A stretch of 64,000 nt of DNA from NCBI RefSeq assembly GCF_008329585.1, contig NZ_NPKP01000001.1, forward strand, positions 806,001 through 870,000, read 5' to 3'. The position numbers and the translations under genes were made by a program. Shown piece after piece: positions 16,440 through 25,646 of this stretch. The notes below the pieces were generated by a model. It did no database searches. It had not been told where the DNA came from and saw only the letters and a list, made by a program, of their open reading frames with translations. This stretch comes from Mycolicibacterium sp. P9-22. Lineage in GTDB: Bacteria > Actinomycetota > Actinomycetes > Mycobacteriales > Mycobacteriaceae. The first letter of the stretch is position 1. The number at the start of each line of letters is the position of its first letter.

Positions 16440-17321
16440 ATGAGGACTGTCACGCGACTATTGCGCGCTGTCTTCGCGGTGATCGTTGGGCTGTGCCTGT
16501 GGACAGCTGCGGAAGCGCGGGCCGACAGAGTCGAGACGCTGATGGTGCCGTCGGCCGCGATGGGCCGTGACATCCCGGTCACCTTTCAGGCCGGTGGGCC
16601 TCATGCCGTCTATCTTCTCGACGCATTCAACGCCGGACCGGAGGTGAGTAACTGGGTCGGTGCGGGCGCATTCAGCACGCTCGCCGGAAGGGGAGTCTCG
16701 GTCGTCGCGCCGGCAGGTGGTGCCTGGAGCCTGTACACCAACTGGGAGATGGACGGCAGCAAGCAATGGGAGACGTTCCTGGCCGCCGAGCTGCCGAACT
16801 GGCTCGCCGCGCACAAGGGTCTGGCGCCGGGCGGGCATGGCATCGTCGGTGCAGCACAGGGCGGAACGGCCGCAGTCACGCTCGCCGCCTTCCACCCGGA
16901 CCGGTTCCGCTATGCGGGCTCGATGTCCGGGTTCATGACACCGTCGGCGACGGCGTTGAACGGCGCCATCACGGCTGGCCTGGCCCGCTTCGGCGGAGTG
17001 AACACCCAGGCCATGTGGGGCGCAGCCCAGCTGGGTCGATGGAAGTGGCACGACCCGAGTGTGCATGCACAAACATTGGTGGATAACAACACCCGACTGT
17101 GGATCTTCAGCCCCGCCACACTCGAATGCAGTGATCCCGCCGCCATGATCGGCTACTGCGACCAGGCGCAGGGCAGCAACCGGTCGTTCTACACGCAGTA
17201 CAGGGCGATCGGCGGAGCCAACGGACATTTTGATATCCCCACCGGCGGGCAGCACGACTGGGGCACCTGGGGACCGCAGCTGTCTGCCATGTCGGGCGAC
17301 CTCGTCAATTCGATCAAATGA
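16440..17321 (+). CDS. Antigen 85/mycolyltransferase-fold secreted protein, MPT51 (FbpD)-like
   Basis: A 293-residue exported alpha/beta-hydrolase-fold protein. The start is the ATG at 16440 (AGGAG upstream, then signal peptide LLRAVFAVIVGLCLWTAAEA). The mature part has WSLYTNWEMDGSKQWETFLA, FRYAGSMSGFMTPSATALNG, AQLGRWKWHDPSVHAQTLVD and GGANGHFDIPTGGQHDWGTW. At the nucleophile elbow antigen 85 enzymes have a Ser, but here the sequence is VGAAQGGTAAVTLAAFHPDR, as in MPT51. It is therefore probably a non-enzymatic cell-wall or host-matrix-binding protein. It overlaps the next small gene by ATGA and heads the unit leading to MceG. Confidence 0.9.
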   Translation: MRTVTRLLRAVFAVIVGLCLWTAAEARADRVETLMVPSAAMGRDIPVTFQAGGPHAVYLLDAFNAGPEVSNWVGAGAFSTLAGRGVSVVAPAGGAWSLYTNWEMDGSKQWETFLAAELPNWLAAHKGLAPGGHGIVGAAQGGTAAVTLAAFHPDRFRYAGSMSGFMTPSATALNGAITAGLARFGGVNTQAMWGAAQLGRWKWHDPSVHAQTLVDNNTRLWIFSPATLECSDPAAMIGYCDQAQGSNRSFYTQYRAIGGANGHFDIPTGGQHDWGTWGPQLSAMSGDLVNSIK

Positions 17322-17602
17322 GTTGCAGAATAATGGCACTCGCTGCCGTCAAGCGTCTGGCCGGCGGCGTGCTGGCTGCGGTCATGGCTGCCGGAGTGGT
17401 GCAACTGGTACCACCAGAGGGCACGGTTCGCGCGGAAGATCCCTGTGCGTTGGCTGTTTCGCTGCTGTGCCGCTTCATGCCGATCGCTCCTGATCTGGAA
17501 GGCGATGTGGACTACACACAGCAGCTGCCGGCCGGCGCGAACACTGTGCTCGCGCCGGAGTCGGGGGCCCCGGCCGATCCCTGCGTGAGCGAATGTATCT
17601 GA
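17318..17602 (+). CDS. Small secreted protein of unknown function
   Basis: A 94-residue protein overlapping the MPT51-like stop by ATGA. Residues 8-30 form a signal peptide (LAGGVLAAVMAAGVVQLVPP), with likely cleavage around VRA-EDP. The mature peptide contains four Cys (CALAVSLLC and CVSEC), acidic residues and DVDYTQQLPAGANTVL. It resembles small exported mycobacterial proteins of unknown role. The position between an envelope protein and the Mce ATPase suggests an envelope function, but this is inference. Confidence 0.7.
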   Translation: MSCRIMALAAVKRLAGGVLAAVMAAGVVQLVPPEGTVRAEDPCALAVSLLCRFMPIAPDLEGDVDYTQQLPAGANTVLAPESGAPADPCVSECI

Positions 17603-17646
17603 CGCGGATTCAGTCCCAAGCCAACGTTGAAAAGGTGAAGTGAAGT

Positions 17647-18696
17647 ATGGGTGTTCAGATCGATGTCACGGATCTGACGAAATCGTTTGGTCCGTCTCGG
17701 ATTTGGGAAGACGTCACGATGTCGATCCCCGCGGGTGAGGTCAGCGTTCTGCTGGGCCCCTCGGGTACCGGTAAGTCGGTGTTCCTGAAGTCGCTGATCG
17801 GATTGCTGCGCCCGGAGCGCGGCTCGATCGTCATCGACGGCACCAACATCCTGGAGTGCTCGGCCAAGGAGCTCTACGAGATCCGCACCCTATTCGGTGT
17901 GCTGTTCCAGGACGGCGCGCTGTTCGGCTCGATGAACATCTATGACAACACCGCCTTCCCGCTGCGCGAGCACACCAAGAAGAGCGAATCCGAGATCCGC
18001 AACATCGTGATGGAAAAACTCGAACTGGTCGGTATGCCCAACGACGGGCACAAGTTCCCCGGTGAGATCTCCGGCGGTATGCGCAAGCGCGCCGGTTTGG
18101 CCCGCGCCCTGGTGCTGGACCCGCAGATCATTCTCTGCGACGAGCCGGACTCCGGTCTGGACCCGGTCCGTACCGCCTACCTCTCGCAGCTGCTGATCGA
18201 TATCAACGCCCAGATCGACGCGACCGTGCTGATCGTGACGCACAACATCAACATCGCCCGCACCGTGCCCGATAACATCGGCATGCTGTTCCGCAAGAAG
18301 CTGGTCATGTTCGGCCCGCGTGAGGTGCTGTTGACCTCGGAGGAGCCAGTGGTCAAGCAGTTCCTCAACGGTCGCCGTATCGGCCCGATCGGTATGTCCG
18401 AGGAGAAGGACGAGGCCACCGCCGCCGCCGAAGCCGCGATGATCGAGCAGGGTCAGCACGACGGTGGTGTCGAGGAGATCGAGGGTGTGCCGCCGCAGCT
18501 GATGGCCACTCCCGGTATGCCCGAGCGTAAGGCGGTGGGTCGCCGTCAGGCCCGGGTGCGCGAGATCCTGCACACCCTGCCCCCGGCCGCCCAGGAAGCC
18601 ATCCGAGACGACCTCGAAGGCGCGGGCCAGCACAGCATGGGCGACGCGCCCACGCTGTCCATCCCGGTATCGACGGGTAGCGAGAGCCTGCGATGA
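17647..18696 (+). CDS. mceG: Mce-transporter ATPase, MceG/Mkl type
   Basis: A 349-residue ABC ATPase. Walker A is LLGPSGTGKSVFLK (about residues 36-49), the Q-loop is LFQDGALFGSM, the signature is EISGGMRKRAGLARAL, Walker B is ILCDEPDSGLDP and the H-loop is VTHN. The C-terminal extension (GPIGMSEEKDEAT, VEEIEGVPPQ, ATPGMPERKAVGRRQARVRE) is the mycobacterial Mkl tail, which distinguishes it from other ABC ATPases. MceG energises Mce lipid importers, including sterol import by Mce4. No yrbE or mce genes occur in the window, and the usual ribosomal-protein neighbourhood is absent, so this may be a second copy. It is coupled by ATGA to the next gene. Confidence 0.93.
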   Translation: MGVQIDVTDLTKSFGPSRIWEDVTMSIPAGEVSVLLGPSGTGKSVFLKSLIGLLRPERGSIVIDGTNILECSAKELYEIRTLFGVLFQDGALFGSMNIYDNTAFPLREHTKKSESEIRNIVMEKLELVGMPNDGHKFPGEISGGMRKRAGLARALVLDPQIILCDEPDSGLDPVRTAYLSQLLIDINAQIDATVLIVTHNINIARTVPDNIGMLFRKKLVMFGPREVLLTSEEPVVKQFLNGRRIGPIGMSEEKDEATAAAEAAMIEQGQHDGGVEEIEGVPPQLMATPGMPERKAVGRRQARVREILHTLPPAAQEAIRDDLEGAGQHSMGDAPTLSIPVSTGSESLR

Positions 18697-19019
18697 ACAG
18701 CGTCGAGGAAGACTGTTTTGCTTGGGCACTCCTGGAGGCCGCAGGCAGTTTCCTGGACGATTGCGCCAATTCGTGGCTGTGCGCGAAGCTCGGTGCGGGG
18801 GAGGCGCAGGCGGTGATACGCGACCTTCTTGCCGGCTTTGCCAGCAGCGGGGTGGCACTGCCGACAGCACTGGCGGCCTCGCTGTGGTCGTGGGCCAACG
18901 GATTTAAGGGTAGCGACGAGGAATCACGTATTCGAGATATTGTTGCCCGGGTTCAGTTGGTCGTTGGCGACCGCTTGACAGGCGACGCCGACGGCGAAAT
19001 TGGTCGCCCGGAGCGGTGA
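18693..19019 (+). CDS. Hypothetical protein coupled to MceG
   Basis: A 108-residue protein starting inside the MceG stop (ATGA). It is mainly helical and hydrophobic in the middle (FLDDCANSWLCAKLGAGEAQ, then VALPTALAASLWSWANGF), with no clear signal peptide or recognised domain. Third-position GC and translational coupling argue that it is real. It could act with the ATPase, but nothing in the sequence proves this. Confidence 0.6.
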   Translation: MNSVEEDCFAWALLEAAGSFLDDCANSWLCAKLGAGEAQAVIRDLLAGFASSGVALPTALAASLWSWANGFKGSDEESRIRDIVARVQLVVGDRLTGDADGEIGRPER

Positions 19020-19061
19020 CAGCACCACGCGTACCACTCTGATGATCGTGCCGGTCGGAAG

Positions 19062-19745
19062 TTAAGCGGCTCGCCCTGATCGCTTGCCCAGTGAAAGGCC
19101 TCGGACAATGAGATCGGCCACCTGCACGGCCGAGGCTTCGGCGCCCTCGACGCCGTCGACTGGGAGCCATCGGTGCGCGGCGAGAAGAGTACTCAGGTAA
19201 GCCGTAGCGACGGTATACCGATCGCACTCCCGAAACTCACCCGACTCGATACCGCGGCCGATCAGGTCGCAGATGTTCTGCAGCACGGCGCTCTCCGAGC
19301 GGCGGACCCGGGCTAGCTGCTCGTCCGTGAAATATTCACCGATGTACAGGCTTTCGCGAAAGTAGACCGCTGCCCCGTGTGGGTCGGCGATGACAGCCTG
19401 CGCGATTCTGTTCGTACATTGGCCAAGTCCATAGGAGGGCGACCAATCACGGTCGGTTCGTGTCGCCGACTCCAGTATCCGGCCGGACCGCCAGAAGATG
19501 CTATATAGGAGAACGGAGTTACTACTGAAGTAGTAATACAGCGACGCCTTGTTGATGTGCACCGCGTCGGCGATGTCATTCATTCGGGTCGCGTGAAAGC
19601 CACGCGTAGCGAAGAGTCGGGTGGCGGTTCGCAGGATTTCTTCCCGACGTGCGAGGCCGACAGGCGTAAGTTCCTGTCGGCTCTGCACGGGTTCATCCGA
19701 CAGTGTCGGCGGTACGAGTCTGGCGTCGGGCGACGACTCAGCCAT
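19062..19745 (-). CDS. TetR family transcriptional regulator
   Basis: A 227-residue TetR protein with a 30-residue N-terminal arm. The HTH spans about residues 33-78 ([20 protein letters not shown], then [20 protein letters not shown]). The ligand domain contains [20 protein letters not shown]. Its ATG overlaps the last codons of the decayed CoA-transferase/dehydrogenase gene (ATGGCTGA), so it was translationally coupled to it and probably regulated the lost pathway. Confidence 0.9.
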   Translation of the reverse strand: MAESSPDARLVPPTLSDEPVQSRQELTPVGLARREEILRTATRLFATRGFHATRMNDIADAVHINKASLYYYFSSNSVLLYSIFWRSGRILESATRTDRDWSPSYGLGQCTNRIAQAVIADPHGAAVYFRESLYIGEYFTDEQLARVRRSESAVLQNICDLIGRGIESGEFRECDRYTVATAYLSTLLAAHRWLPVDGVEGAEASAVQVADLIVRGLSLGKRSGRAA

Positions 19746-21219
19746 GTTGGTTGAGCCTCTTACCCAGGAGCTGAGCGGCGATGGTGTTCTTCAGCACCTG
19801 GGTCGTGCCACCGGCGATCGAGGAAACGATGACATCCCGGAAGCATCGTTCGGGCGGGAAGCCGGTCACCAAACCGTTACCGCCCAGTATCTGCATGGCT
19901 TTCCAGCACACGTCGCGACCCATATCGGCGGCGTGCAGTTTGGCGGTGGAAACGTCGAGCGCCTTGGGAAACTTTCCGCGTTCGGCGGTCAACGCGGCCT
20001 TGTAGGTGAGGTAGCGGACCGACTCGATCTGGGTCCACATCTCGGCGATCATGTGATACACCGCTTGGAACTCGTTGATCGGGCGTCCGAATTGTTCGCG
20101 GTCGTGCGAGTAGGCGACGGCCTCGTCGAACGCGCCCTGCGCAAGGCCGAGGCACATCGATGAGATATACAGTCGCTCCATATTGAAGGCCTGCATCAGA
20201 TGGGCGAAGGAGCCCTCGCCCATCAACAGATTGCCACGCGGGACACGGCAGTTGTCGAAGAACAACTCGCCGTGCGGCGACCCCCGCGAGCCCATGTACT
20301 CGGGACCGTTGCCGAGGGAGAACCCGGGAGAGGTCTTGTCGACGACGACCGCGCCGATGCCCTTCATGCCCTCGGTGTTGTTCAAGCGGACGAATACGAC
20401 GTACACGTCGTAATCAGGCGCCCCGTGCAGGGCCGGGTCCAGCTCGAGTTTCAGTCCGGCGAGAAGGGCTTTGTAGAAACGGTTCTCAAGCGCACCGACC
20501 GCCACGTACCGAAGGTCGGACGTCGCGTAGACGCTATAGAACGGAGCGCCGCCGTCGAGCATGTTGACACCGCGCTCGTCCTTCCAGGTGCCGGTCGCCA
20601 GCAGTGCGTGGGTCCCGGCAAGCAAGTGAGCGGCCCCGTCGACGATGGCCGCATCGACGACCTGCCCCAGGCCGCTGGCGTCCGCTTCGCGCAGTGCCGC
20701 CAGGATTCCGATGACGAGATATGTTCCACCGCCACCGAAGTCGCCCACCATGTTCAGGGGAATCTGAGGTGGGCCGCCGTGTTCCCCGATAGCGCCCAGC
20801 GCCCCGGTGATGGCGATGTAGTTCAGATCGTGGCCGGCGGTCTGGGCGAACGGCCCTGTCTGCCCCCAACCGGTCATTCGGGCATAAATCAACTTGGGAT
20901 TGTGTGCCCATCAGTTGTCGGGTCCCAGGCCGAGGCGTTCGGTGACGCCCGGTCGGAAGCCTTCGATCAGCACATCGGCACGGGCGACCATAGCGAGCAA
21001 CGCATCGACCGCATCGGGTCGCTTGAGGTCGAGGATCGCAGACCGCTTGCCACGATTGAGGATGTCCTGTTGCGGATCACCGGGAAATAGTTCGCCGGCG
21101 CCCTGCCGATCGATGCGGATCACATCGGCGCCCAGATCGGCAAGGAACATTCCGGCGAACGGTCCCGGTCCGATACCGCCGAGTTCGATCACTCGAGTTC
21201 CGCTCAATGGGCCAGGCAT
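19738..21219 (-). pseudogene. Fused and interrupted CoA-transferase (CaiB/AMACR-like)::acyl-CoA dehydrogenase remnant
   Basis: One continuous frame reads from ATG 21219 except for a single TGA at codon 103 (20911-20913). Codons 1-102 are a CaiB/alpha-methylacyl-CoA racemase N-terminus (GTRVIELGGIGPGPFAGMFL, VLIEGFRPGVTERLGLGPDN). After the stop the same frame goes on with [17 protein letters not shown], through [16 protein letters not shown] to about 20415. There it switches abruptly to the second half of an acyl-CoA dehydrogenase ([50 protein letters not shown]). A deletion joined two neighbouring genes in frame, and a nonsense change followed or preceded it. The racemase C-terminus and the dehydrogenase N-terminus are missing. 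Confidence 0.88.
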
Positions 21220-21651
21220 GGTCGGTCCTCTCGTCGCCGTAGTCCAAAATTTAACACATAGTAAAAACTGTGCGTACAGTCGACCGGACTGGAGTTTGAG
21301 CCCGGAAAGGGCCCGCTCGCAGTTCGAACTGACTTCTCAGCGGCCAGTGCGGCGGTGCCGTCGGTGTCCGGTGGGCGAGCCGCCTCAGCGGGCTTTCTGG
21401 AGGCATGTGCCATGTGCATGCTTGGATATGCGATGAATACGGAAGCGCGGCAGGGCTGTTGAGCTACGGATCGGCCTGACGGGCGATCAGATCGCGCCTT
21501 CAGTCCCAGACGAATTCGCAGTACGCTGCGGGCTGGACTGGTTGTATGCCGCCCGTGTACTCAAGTGAGGTTGAGCGTCGTGGCCAAACAATGTTCGGAG
21601 ATTAGCGGCGGGCCACTCGACGGCAGTTCTCGTGAGGCACACGCGAGTCTG
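21220..21651. other. Non-coding stretch between the decayed fusion gene and the HEPN gene
   Basis: 432 bases. An AT-rich box at 21248-21264 (AATTTAACACATAGTAA), similar to boxes A-C with two extra bases, marks the old promoter of the fused gene. The remainder shows no convincing frame, tRNA fragment or repeat, and may contain the left edge of the inserted kinase/HEPN segment. I could not find a second copy of the tRNA-like sequence at 25647 here. Confidence 0.5.
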
Positions 21652-23328
21652 TCACGAAAGCTGCCGAACATTCGGAAGCACTAACTCCATCCGATTTCGG
21701 CTCTTTTTCGCCTTAGTCTCCTCAAAGATCCGCAGCATCTCTGTGAGATAGATGTACGCTGCGCGGGCGACCGTGAGCGCCTCCAAGCATGTGTCCTGCA
21801 TCGCCTGCAGCGTAATGACCTGAATTGCAGGGGTATTCGCATCATGGGCCGGACCTCGGTGGATCTTGACGAAGCGGTGCGTCCCTGCATTTCGTATTTC
21901 CTGAGCATGCTCGTATAGGCCGCCCGGTTCCATGTCGAGTGCGAGTTCGGCCATCGCGAGGACAGAGCTGGCCAATCGTGCATGGTCGGCGAGAGAAGAC
22001 CGAAGTTGGGTGCGCTTCTTATCCTCGAACCAGAACCGCCGGAAAAAGATCTGCTTGGGATTATCGCCGACCTGGAGGTGTTCGTTGACGGCAACGGCGG
22101 TCTTGTCAAGCACGTCCATTGCAGCCCGATGGGCAAGCGTTAGCTGGGACGAGGCTTGTCCGTACAAACCACCATCAAGGGTATCGGTGTACACGCCAGG
22201 ATCTGATCGGTGCTGTAGGTGTCCGCCGACAGCGGAATGAATCTGGATCGCTTCGAACGCAAGCTTTCTGGCCACTAAGAAATCCGACTTGAGGACGTTG
22301 AGCATCGCGAAGACTGGCGGGGGACTGACGGCTTCGGCGCCAGTAGTTGCATAACTCAATCCAATTGTGTCCCAACGCTCCTCGAACCCGCTGTATCCGA
22401 GTCCCTCCAAGGTTGCAGCGAGTGCCAGCCGATTTTTCATGATCCATTGCCGGTACGGATCAGCTTCGTCAGGCGAAGAGGAAATGGGAACATCACTTCC
22501 TGTCAGCGACATTGCGTCGTACTTCTGCGCGGCCGCCTCGCCTGCCACGTCAACAGTGACAGAGCGGTTTTCCTTTGCCGCGCGTAGATATTTGTCGTAG
22601 AGGCTGCACAAGTGACCCTCGTAATCCCAGCCAGCGCGAATCACTCTGCTGACCATCACAGCGGCATTGCCTGCAGCATTGCCATTGTGTGGCGCGGCAC
22701 GTAGGGCCCGAACGTAAGCGTCATACGCTTCAACCCAGCGACCGGATTGGTCCAAGGTGTTGGCTAGATTGCACCAGCGAGTGCTGCGTTCAAGGCCGTC
22801 GGTAGTGGTCAGGGCGGATGCTCGGAAGTTCGATCGCGCTGAGCGAAGCCGATGGTGATCGGCGAAACGTGTTTCTATGCGAGCATGTGTTGGGCTCGCG
22901 TCAGCGTTATCTGACGGAACTGCTGCCTCACGTAGGGTTTGAAGATCAGCAATCTCAACTTGGCTATTTGCCAGGTTGTATAGCGCGGCCGACTCGTATT
23001 GCGTACCTGTCAGGATGTCGCTGTCAACCACGTGCGACATCCAATCTTCGGCACTCCGCAGCGCAGCCTCGTCTGCGTCACGGCTGGCTGCGTTGATCAC
23101 CACGCCCGCCGCGTTCATCAATATCGCTGCTTCGGTCCTACTGGAGAACTTCGGAGGGTCACCCAAGGTCTCTGAAATCTTCTGGGTTAGCAGGGCGATC
23201 ACAGCCCCTGGATTCTCGTCGACCTTAGAATCTAGGAATCGGGTCACTCCGTCGAGTTCGCCCAGCGAGACATCGCTCATACCGTTAGTGTGCAGGCCGA
23301 CGACCATCGATTCCACTCGATTTCGCAT
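21652..23328 (-). CDS. TPR-HEPN protein, LA2681-like HEPN family (putative RNase effector)
   Basis: A 558-residue soluble protein. The N-terminal half has TPR-like helices (TRWCNLANTLDQSGRWVEAY, then DAYVRALRAAPHNGNA). The C-terminal third resembles the LA2681-type HEPN domain and contains EIRNAGTHRF. R479 and H484 fit the R-x(4)-H motif that makes HEPN domains metal-independent RNases in many toxin and defence systems. It follows the kinase gene on the same strand after 282 bases without a gene. Base composition looks less GC-rich than the neighbours, suggesting transfer. Starts at codons 1, 8 and 17 are all possible, with no strong ribosome-binding site. Nuclease activity and a defence role are inferences. 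Confidence 0.75.
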   Translation of the reverse strand: MRNRVESMVVGLHTNGMSDVSLGELDGVTRFLDSKVDENPGAVIALLTQKISETLGDPPKFSSRTEAAILMNAAGVVINAASRDADEAALRSAEDWMSHVVDSDILTGTQYESAALYNLANSQVEIADLQTLREAAVPSDNADASPTHARIETRFADHHRLRSARSNFRASALTTTDGLERSTRWCNLANTLDQSGRWVEAYDAYVRALRAAPHNGNAAGNAAVMVSRVIRAGWDYEGHLCSLYDKYLRAAKENRSVTVDVAGEAAAQKYDAMSLTGSDVPISSSPDEADPYRQWIMKNRLALAATLEGLGYSGFEERWDTIGLSYATTGAEAVSPPPVFAMLNVLKSDFLVARKLAFEAIQIHSAVGGHLQHRSDPGVYTDTLDGGLYGQASSQLTLAHRAAMDVLDKTAVAVNEHLQVGDNPKQIFFRRFWFEDKKRTQLRSSLADHARLASSVLAMAELALDMEPGGLYEHAQEIRNAGTHRFVKIHRGPAHDANTPAIQVITLQAMQDTCLEALTVARAAYIYLTEMLRIFEETKAKKSRNRMELVLPNVRQLS

Positions 23329-23610
23329 CGACGAGCTGGTGGAAAGGACGCCGGCGGCAACTTTGGCGGCATCGCCATGCTCCTTTCGGGGGCGGGCTCC
23401 CCTATGGGTGCCTGTGGGGCCCGGACTCCGCCGACGAACCGCTGACGCCGCGGCGTCTGGTTCTCACGGTGCAGCAGGACCGACCGATCGTCAGTACGTC
23501 CAGCCGGACGCTGCTGCAGTTCGCACCGAACTGTTTTTCCCGCGTGTGATGAGCGGGATCCCGCGGCGACACGTTGGGCAGCAGGTCACCGTAAACAGCC
23601 GAGTCTGAGG

Positions 23611-24762
23611 TCACGCGAGCGGCAACGCTTCGACCTCCGCGATCAGCTCGGTGACACTGTCGTACCGCTGCGTGCGGTCCTGGTCGAGACATCGCCGAAC
23701 CGCGGGAAGGACCACCGCGGGCGCCCTGAACGGGTCGGTGCGGCCCGAGAATATGAAGGCGAGCAGGTAACCGACCGGGAACATTTCGTAGGAGATGTCA
23801 TAGTCGCGAAACGTCTCCAAGCCGGGGTCGACGATAGTGCCCTTGACCGTCGAGAGCGTTCTCGTCAGGTCCGAATCCTCGACCTTGGCCAGGCCGAAGT
23901 CAGCGATCTTCACCGTCACGGTGAGGTCGGCGTACTCCTGGACCAGAATATTGCCGGGGCTGAGATCCCGGTGGAGCACGTTGCGTTGGTGGATATGTTG
24001 TAGGCCGCGCAGGAACTGCCGAGCGATCTCGCGGCGCTTTTCCAAGGACAACTTCGCGTTGTTCCGGTCGACGAAATCGCGGAGCGTTCCCGTGCAGTGC
24101 TCCATCGTGTACTCGTTCAGGGTGTCGTCGTAGCCGTACACTCGCAGTACGTGCGGAGAGTCCATCTGCCGCATCAGGTCGTACTCGCGGCGGAACCGCG
24201 CGAGCTCCACTCCGGTGTCGGGCTTGACCCTCTTGAGGGCGAATTTGGTGCCGTAGTTCGGATCGATGTACTCCCAGACGACGCCGTAGGAACCTCCGCC
24301 GATCATCCGCAGCTGCTGCCGGTCGACGATGAGGCTCTGGCCGGGCTGGTCGACGAGGGTGAAGATCGGCTTGTAGCGGCTAATCGAGATCGGCGGCAGG
24401 TCCTCGGGTATTGAACTGCCCTGCGTCTCCTGTATGAACTTCCGGCAGTGCTTCAACACGGCCGTGTAGGTCGGGGCGATGACGAACGGGCGTCCGCCGT
24501 CCTTCATCACTTGGTGGGCGTCGAGGAGTTCGCGCATCAGCCGCATTAGGTCGCGGCTTTCGTTCGCGTTGTAGTGCCGGCCCTCGGTCTTGCTCTTACG
24601 ATCCAGAAACTCGAGGAGCCGGTCAGCTTCGGCATGAAACCGGGCGAACATCCGTCCGGTCGGGTCGTCGGCGTACAGGGCGAGGTATGAGGCCGGCGTC
24701 GCGAAATCCTCCGTGTGCCGATCGTCCAGGGCGCTCTGCATGATCTCGATCGGGGAAAGCAC
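23611..24762 (-). CDS. Serine/threonine protein kinase with N-terminal helical domain
   Basis: 383 residues from a GTG one base after the preceding stop; the frame extends upstream but only through that gene. Residues 1-145 are a helical region of unknown fold. The kinase domain runs from about 148: glycine loop GGGSYG (155-160), Lys177 in FALKRVK, Glu193 in the C helix, HRDLSPGN (264-271) and DFG (288-290). The activation segment has KGTIVDPGLETFRDYDISYE. The catalytic residues are complete. There is no transmembrane segment or PASTA domain, unlike housekeeping Pkn kinases. Its place between a membrane-anchored protein and a HEPN protein suggests a signalling or defence module. Confidence 0.88.
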   Translation of the reverse strand: MLSPIEIMQSALDDRHTEDFATPASYLALYADDPTGRMFARFHAEADRLLEFLDRKSKTEGRHYNANESRDLMRLMRELLDAHQVMKDGGRPFVIAPTYTAVLKHCRKFIQETQGSSIPEDLPPISISRYKPIFTLVDQPGQSLIVDRQQLRMIGGGSYGVVWEYIDPNYGTKFALKRVKPDTGVELARFRREYDLMRQMDSPHVLRVYGYDDTLNEYTMEHCTGTLRDFVDRNNAKLSLEKRREIARQFLRGLQHIHQRNVLHRDLSPGNILVQEYADLTVTVKIADFGLAKVEDSDLTRTLSTVKGTIVDPGLETFRDYDISYEMFPVGYLLAFIFSGRTDPFRAPAVVLPAVRRCLDQDRTQRYDSVTELIAEVEALPLA

Positions 24763-24763
24763 G

Positions 24764-25324
24764 TCATGCCTCGCCGAGTTCAGTCTGTCCTGGCATGCCG
24801 TACTCGACCCGCCGCGATGTCGCACAGTCGAGTGTGACCGCTCGGGTTCCAGCCCACCTCCGCCCCGCGAGTCGCGGCCAGCTTGCGGTGACGGTGGGTT
24901 TTGCTTCGGACGGATCTTCGCGCGCAACGAGACACACATTTACCGACTCGCCTGGCTCGATCGCCGCTATCGTGTCGCTCCACAGCGGATACCTGGCGTG
25001 CACCGGTTGTCCGGCGGACGGCTTCTCACCCGAGTCCCCGATCCACACTCGCGGCCTACACCGCCGGCCGGTCAGCTTTACGTCGTGGGCGGTGCCGTCG
25101 CCGTGATTAGTAAGCCGCACCCACCCTGCCGGCAACCATGTCATTCCGGTGAAGTTGCCCTCATTCTCACGCGTGACTCGCTCCGTGTCCTCCACCAACG
25201 CCGCGGAGGGTGCCAGCCGCAGGTCGGGGCGCGGTCCGATAAGGAAGCGATTTACGAGTACGGTCACGAGCGCGCCAGCCGCGCCGGAAGTCAAGACCGT
25301 GGCCCACATGGGCAACTGAGACAT
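24764..25324 (-). CDS. Membrane-anchored protein of unknown function
   Basis: A 186-residue protein with one N-terminal transmembrane helix (about residues 8-28, ATVLTSGAAGALVTVLVNRF) and a soluble remainder. The soluble part looks beta-rich (GWVRLTNHGDGTAHDVKLTG, then IEPGESVNVCLVAREDP), reminiscent of Ig-like accessory domains. No family is recognised. It is the first gene of the apparent operon membrane protein-kinase-HEPN, with the kinase GTG one base after its stop. It could localise or sense for the kinase; this is inference. Confidence 0.65.
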   Translation of the reverse strand: MSQLPMWATVLTSGAAGALVTVLVNRFLIGPRPDLRLAPSAALVEDTERVTRENEGNFTGMTWLPAGWVRLTNHGDGTAHDVKLTGRRCRPRVWIGDSGEKPSAGQPVHARYPLWSDTIAAIEPGESVNVCLVAREDPSEAKPTVTASWPRLAGRRWAGTRAVTLDCATSRRVEYGMPGQTELGEA

Positions 25325-25646
25325 GCCGGGAGCCTATCGACGTGGCCAGACATGTCGACGGATGTCTACGCCAGTTCGAGCGCATAGACGCCCCGCCGAA
25401 GTAGGTCGCAGGTCCGGGGTTAGACGGGCCATCGCGTAGTGGCGCTAATCGGTGGGACCTGCTCGCGCCAGCTGCCGCGCGCTTCATACGCGTCGAAACC
25501 GAAACCCCCGCTGTGCCGAGAGTGTGCCAAGACGCGCAGAAACAGCCGAGACTGTGGAGACGGTCTGCAACTAACGAGACCCGCTGACCTGGACATATAC
25601 GTACGGAACGAACCCCGTGAGACGCTATAGAAGCTGGTGAAAGGCA
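25325..25646. other. Non-coding stretch next to a tRNA-derived attachment remnant
   Basis: 322 bases with several short open frames but no recognisable domain. The only patterns are GTGCCGAGAGTGTGCCAAG at 25516-25534 and a looser copy GTCCCAAGAGTGTCCCCG at 25764-25781. These lie on either side of the tRNA fragment and could be recombinase arm sites or chance. No integrase gene or integrase remnant is visible. Confidence 0.4.
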
